Source: an uncultured Clostridia bacterium (GTDB lineage: Bacteria; Bacillota; Clostridia; Christensenellales; Borkfalkiaceae). From it: a stretch of DNA of 15,996 nucleotides. The stretch spans positions 1 through 15,996 of the forward strand of contig CAMWKX010000010.1 in the NCBI GenBank assembly GCA_947174955.1, in the 5' to 3' direction. This document shows, piece by piece, positions 13,857-15,996 of this stretch (the first letter of the stretch is position 1; each line of letters opens with the position of its first letter). The notes beneath the pieces were generated by a model that was not told where the DNA came from, made no database searches, and saw only the letters and a list, made by a program, of their open reading frames with translations. The translations under genes were made by a program, and so were the position numbers.

Positions 13857-14272
13857 TTATCTTCTTCCGCAGGTGTTTCGCCCTCTTCGGGTTTGGTTTC
13901 TTCCGTGGGCAGTTCCTTTTCCTCGGGCTGTGCGGGTTCTTCCTCGGGCACTTCCACGGGCTTGGGTGCGCCCGAAATGCCGACTACGTTGTCGACCGCC
14001 ATAGAGAAAGCTATGCCCTGACCGTCCGTCTTTAAGCCCGCGTTGCGGTACAGCGCGTGCAGAACGTCGTCCTTAATCTCGGAGGGGACGAGGATCATAA
14101 CTATTTCCTTGTCGGGCTGAATGGTAATATGGAAGAACTGTTCGGCTTCCTTGTTTGCCGTGCCGCGGGCGTGAATGACCGTGCCGCCGCGCGCGCCGAC
14201 TTCCTTAGCCGCGTCCATAACCATTTCGGAATATCCCGCGTTTACTATACAGAAAACTACTTCGTAGCTCAT
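13853..14272 (-). CDS. P-II-like protein with acidic Pro/Glu C-terminal tail
   Basis: This 139-residue protein has an N-terminal domain (1-100) that follows the P-II (GlnB) fold pattern: a strand with EVVFCIVNAGY, helix, GARGGTVIHARGT (26-38), a short T-loop (ANKEAEQFFHITIQ), the strand EIVMILVP, helix, then the B-loop region TDGQGIAFSMAVDNVVGI (82-99). The T-loop is shorter than in classical GlnB, the uridylylated Tyr is absent, and the usual G-D-G-K-I-F is G-Q-G-I-A-F, so ATP/2-oxoglutarate sensing may be altered. Residues 104-139 are an unstructured Glu/Pro repeat-like tail. It overlaps both neighbours by 4 bases and lies two genes after the DUF1538 membrane protein, its probable partner. 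Confidence 0.82.
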   Translation of the reverse strand: MSYEVVFCIVNAGYSEMVMDAAKEVGARGGTVIHARGTANKEAEQFFHITIQPDKEIVMILVPSEIKDDVLHALYRNAGLKTDGQGIAFSMAVDNVVGISGAPKPVEVPEEEPAQPEEKELPTEETKPEEGETPAEEDK

Positions 14273-14715
14273 TTGTTTTCCTCCTTGACGAACGTCCTGT
14301 TGTTACTTAAAAATCCGAAGATGAGTTTGCCGACTACGCTTGTAAGCGGAATGGTGTAGGCAATGCCCTTGCCGCCCTTGACCGTCTTGAACTTCTCGTC
14401 CAGAGCGTTGAGAGCGTCGGACAGTTTGTCTTGCTGAATGACGCTGAAAATCACGCTCTTTTCCGTGTCGGTCAAGCCGAGGTACCGCAAAGTCTTTGCG
14501 TCCGCCGTGCCGTTTGCAAGCGCAAGCACCTGTAAATTGACGTCGAACGACTGAATGAGGTCGGCGTAATATTCGCCCTTGCTGCGGCTGACTACGGTAA
14601 CGAGCAGTTCGAGTCTGTTCGAGGTGACCGTGTTGGGACTGGCTTTGACGGCGCTCTTTTTATTCGCCGTCCGCTGTTTCAATTTAGTTTTTGCTTGTTC
14701 TATTTTAGTAGGCAT
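14269..14715 (-). CDS. Divergent P-II-like protein
   Basis: This 148-residue protein has a basic N-terminal extension (1-33, Lys/Thr-rich) before a P-II-like core (about 34-135): RLELLVTVVSRSKGEYY, a strand VLALANGTADAKT, a strand SVIFSVIQQ, a helix, then VKGGKGIAYTIPLTSVVG (112-129) resembling the B-loop and last strand of GlnB-type proteins. No classical T-loop tyrosine is seen. It begins 14 bases after the DUF1538 stop and overlaps the second P-II-like gene by ATGA. Two consecutive, unlike P-II proteins suggest a hetero-oligomeric sensor on the membrane protein (inference). Confidence 0.75.
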   Translation of the reverse strand: MPTKIEQAKTKLKQRTANKKSAVKASPNTVTSNRLELLVTVVSRSKGEYYADLIQSFDVNLQVLALANGTADAKTLRYLGLTDTEKSVIFSVIQQDKLSDALNALDEKFKTVKGGKGIAYTIPLTSVVGKLIFGFLSNNRTFVKEENK

Positions 14716-14729
14716 ATTTCAGTACCTTA

Positions 14730-15996
14730 TTATTTGAAGTAAATAATCTGTTCGTCGTCCGCGGAGAGTATGCGCTTCATAGTAATGTTTGCGCGCACCT
14801 TTGCCGACATAACCGCCTTGAAGCCCAAGAGCTGAATTGTGATAAGAGGCGTCATTGCAACCATCGCCACAACGCCGAACGCGAATCCGTAAATGTTCGA
14901 AGAGCCGTTAGCCGTTTCGCACGCGCCGATAACGAGGGGGAGGATAAAGCTCGAAGTCAGAGGACCGGAAGCAACGCCGCCCGAGTCGAACGCTATCGCC
15001 GTGTAAATCTTGGGAACGAAGAAGGATAAGCCCAACGAAATGAGATAACCGGGGATAAGATAGTACAGTATGGAGAATTTGAAAATCATTCTTATCGCCG
15101 AAAGACCAATGGATATGCCGACCGCTATCGAGAGTGCGAGGAGCATTTCGATCTTCTTTACGCCGCCGTTGGTTATCTGTTCGACCTGCTTGTTCAATAC
15201 GTGTACGGCGGGCTCTGCGAGGACGACCACCATACCGAGCACGAAGCAGAGCACGACTAAAAGCGTCTGGTTGGCGCCCGCAATCTGCGTGCCGATTTTA
15301 AAGCCGATGGGCATAAATCCGACCTTTACGGAAACGAGGAAGATAACCAGTCCGAAGAAGGTGTAGCCTATGCCGATGGCAATCTGAATGAGCTTTTCCT
15401 TGGGCAGTTTCAATATTGCAAACTGCAATATTATGAAGAACGCTACGATGAGCGCCAATGCAAGCGAAACTTCCTTTACAGTGTCGAGAATGGTGTGACC
15501 GAAGTTTGCGCCTATGTATTCGCTTATTGCGTATATGTCGGTGTTGTAGTCGCCCAGCCCGCCCTTGGTAGTAAGGGACAGCGCCATAACCGCGATAATG
15601 GGACCTACCGAGCAGAGAGCGATAAGACCGAAAGAGTTTTCGTTTGCGTCCCTGCCGCCTATGGTTGCCGAAATGCCCACGCCGAGAGCCATTATAAAGG
15701 GTACGGTGATGGGGCCCGTCGTAACGCCGCCCGAATCGAAGGAGAGGGGCAGAAGGTGGAACTTGCCGTTCTCCGCCAGAATAGCGCACAGCGCGAACAG
15801 CATCAGATAGAAGAACATTACGAGCATCGCAAGGTCTTTATGGAAGACGATTTTAAGAATTGCGATTACGAGGAAAATGCCCACGCCCACGCCGACGGTT
15901 ATTATCAAAAGCCACTTGCTCAGTTCTCCGCCGCCTCCGGGCATAATTCCCTTGACCTGATTGCCGAGAACGGAAAGGTCGGGTTCGGCTATGGTT
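14730..15996 (-). CDS. DUF1538 domain membrane protein, 5' end beyond the window
   Basis: The frame is open through the right edge, so the protein (421 residues visible) is partial at its N-terminus. The ATG at 15944 is internal: the frame upstream reads AEPDLSVLGNQV, part of the repeat. Two DUF1538 units are visible. The first, incomplete, has AEPDLSVL...FDSGGVTTGP; the second has AEPAVHVLNKQVEQ...FDSGGVASGP (about 100 residues between paired motifs). About ten hydrophobic segments are seen. FDSGGV-x-x-GP at the end of each unit is the strongest family mark. The family is uncharacterised; the re-entrant-looking Gly-rich motif and inverted-repeat layout suggest a transporter. It leads the P-II-like/ispDF unit. 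Confidence 0.88.
   Translation of the reverse strand, partial: TIAEPDLSVLGNQVKGIMPGGGGELSKWLLIITVGVGVGIFLVIAILKIVFHKDLAMLVMFFYLMLFALCAILAENGKFHLLPLSFDSGGVTTGPITVPFIMALGVGISATIGGRDANENSFGLIALCSVGPIIAVMALSLTTKGGLGDYNTDIYAISEYIGANFGHTILDTVKEVSLALALIVAFFIILQFAILKLPKEKLIQIAIGIGYTFFGLVIFLVSVKVGFMPIGFKIGTQIAGANQTLLVVLCFVLGMVVVLAEPAVHVLNKQVEQITNGGVKKIEMLLALSIAVGISIGLSAIRMIFKFSILYYLIPGYLISLGLSFFVPKIYTAIAFDSGGVASGPLTSSFILPLVIGACETANGSSNIYGFAFGVVAMVAMTPLITIQLLGFKAVMSAKVRANITMKRILSADDEQIIYFK

Noticed and set aside
14730..15944. Taking the ATG at 15944 as the start of the DUF1538 gene
   Set aside because: The frame remains open to the window edge and the upstream residues (AEPDLSVLGNQV) match the internal repeat, so the gene is truncated by the window.
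1..15996. CRISPR array, tRNA/rRNA genes, insertion sequences, phage or attachment sites
   Set aside because: No spaced direct repeats, cloverleaf-like genes, transposase or integrase motifs, or terminal inverted repeats were seen on either strand.

Overview
The window looks like chromosomal DNA from an anaerobic, low-to-mid GC member of the Firmicutes, probably a gut-type Clostridia. The grounds are strong AGGAGG-like ribosome sites, sigma-A promoters with 17-base spacers, a Gram-positive style glycolipid glycosyltransferase, a rubrerythrin, a DUF1858 redox-disulfide protein, and radA close to ispD/ispF. The species cannot be named from this. I see no tRNA, rRNA, CRISPR array, insertion sequence or phage gene. 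Genes are tightly packed and coding content looks uniform.

Left part (1-4800). A TetR-type regulator converges on a small three-helix membrane protein across a shared strong terminator. A 223-base divergent promoter region with two palindromes follows. It drives a tandem-GNAT protein and, 12 bases further, a flippase-like (LPG_synthase_TM) membrane protein. A MurG/UgtP-like glycosyltransferase converges on the flippase gene with a 4-base overlap, and its terminator lies inside the flippase coding sequence.

Middle (4800-7660). A plus-strand unit begins with a structured leader of about 235 bases holding a 40-codon ORF, then a CNNM/CorC-type Mg2+ transporter homologue and a DUF1858 protein. 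After a terminator and a new promoter comes an SH3b-NlpC/P60 secreted peptidase.

Right part (7660-15996), all minus strand. Reading with transcription from the right edge: a DUF1538 membrane protein (runs off the window), two divergent P-II-like proteins, a fused IspDF enzyme, an unknown membrane protein and RadA. These are packed with 4-base ATGA overlaps or gaps under 30 bases. A perfect consensus promoter, whose -35 box contains the radA stop codon, then drives a structured leader, a cytidylate-kinase-like protein and a MATE exporter. After the MATE terminator come rubrerythrin and a tiny Asn/Lys/Cys-rich ORF that appears frameshifted from its conserved-looking tail.

The most promising undescribed items are: (1) the DUF1538 protein with two P-II-like partners, which looks like a P-II-gated membrane system; (2) the leader ORF upstream of the CNNM transporter, whose start (Met-Asp-Asp-Pro, then Arg-Arg) recalls Mg2+-sensing leader peptides such as MgtL; (3) the frameshifted small protein coupled to rubrerythrin.
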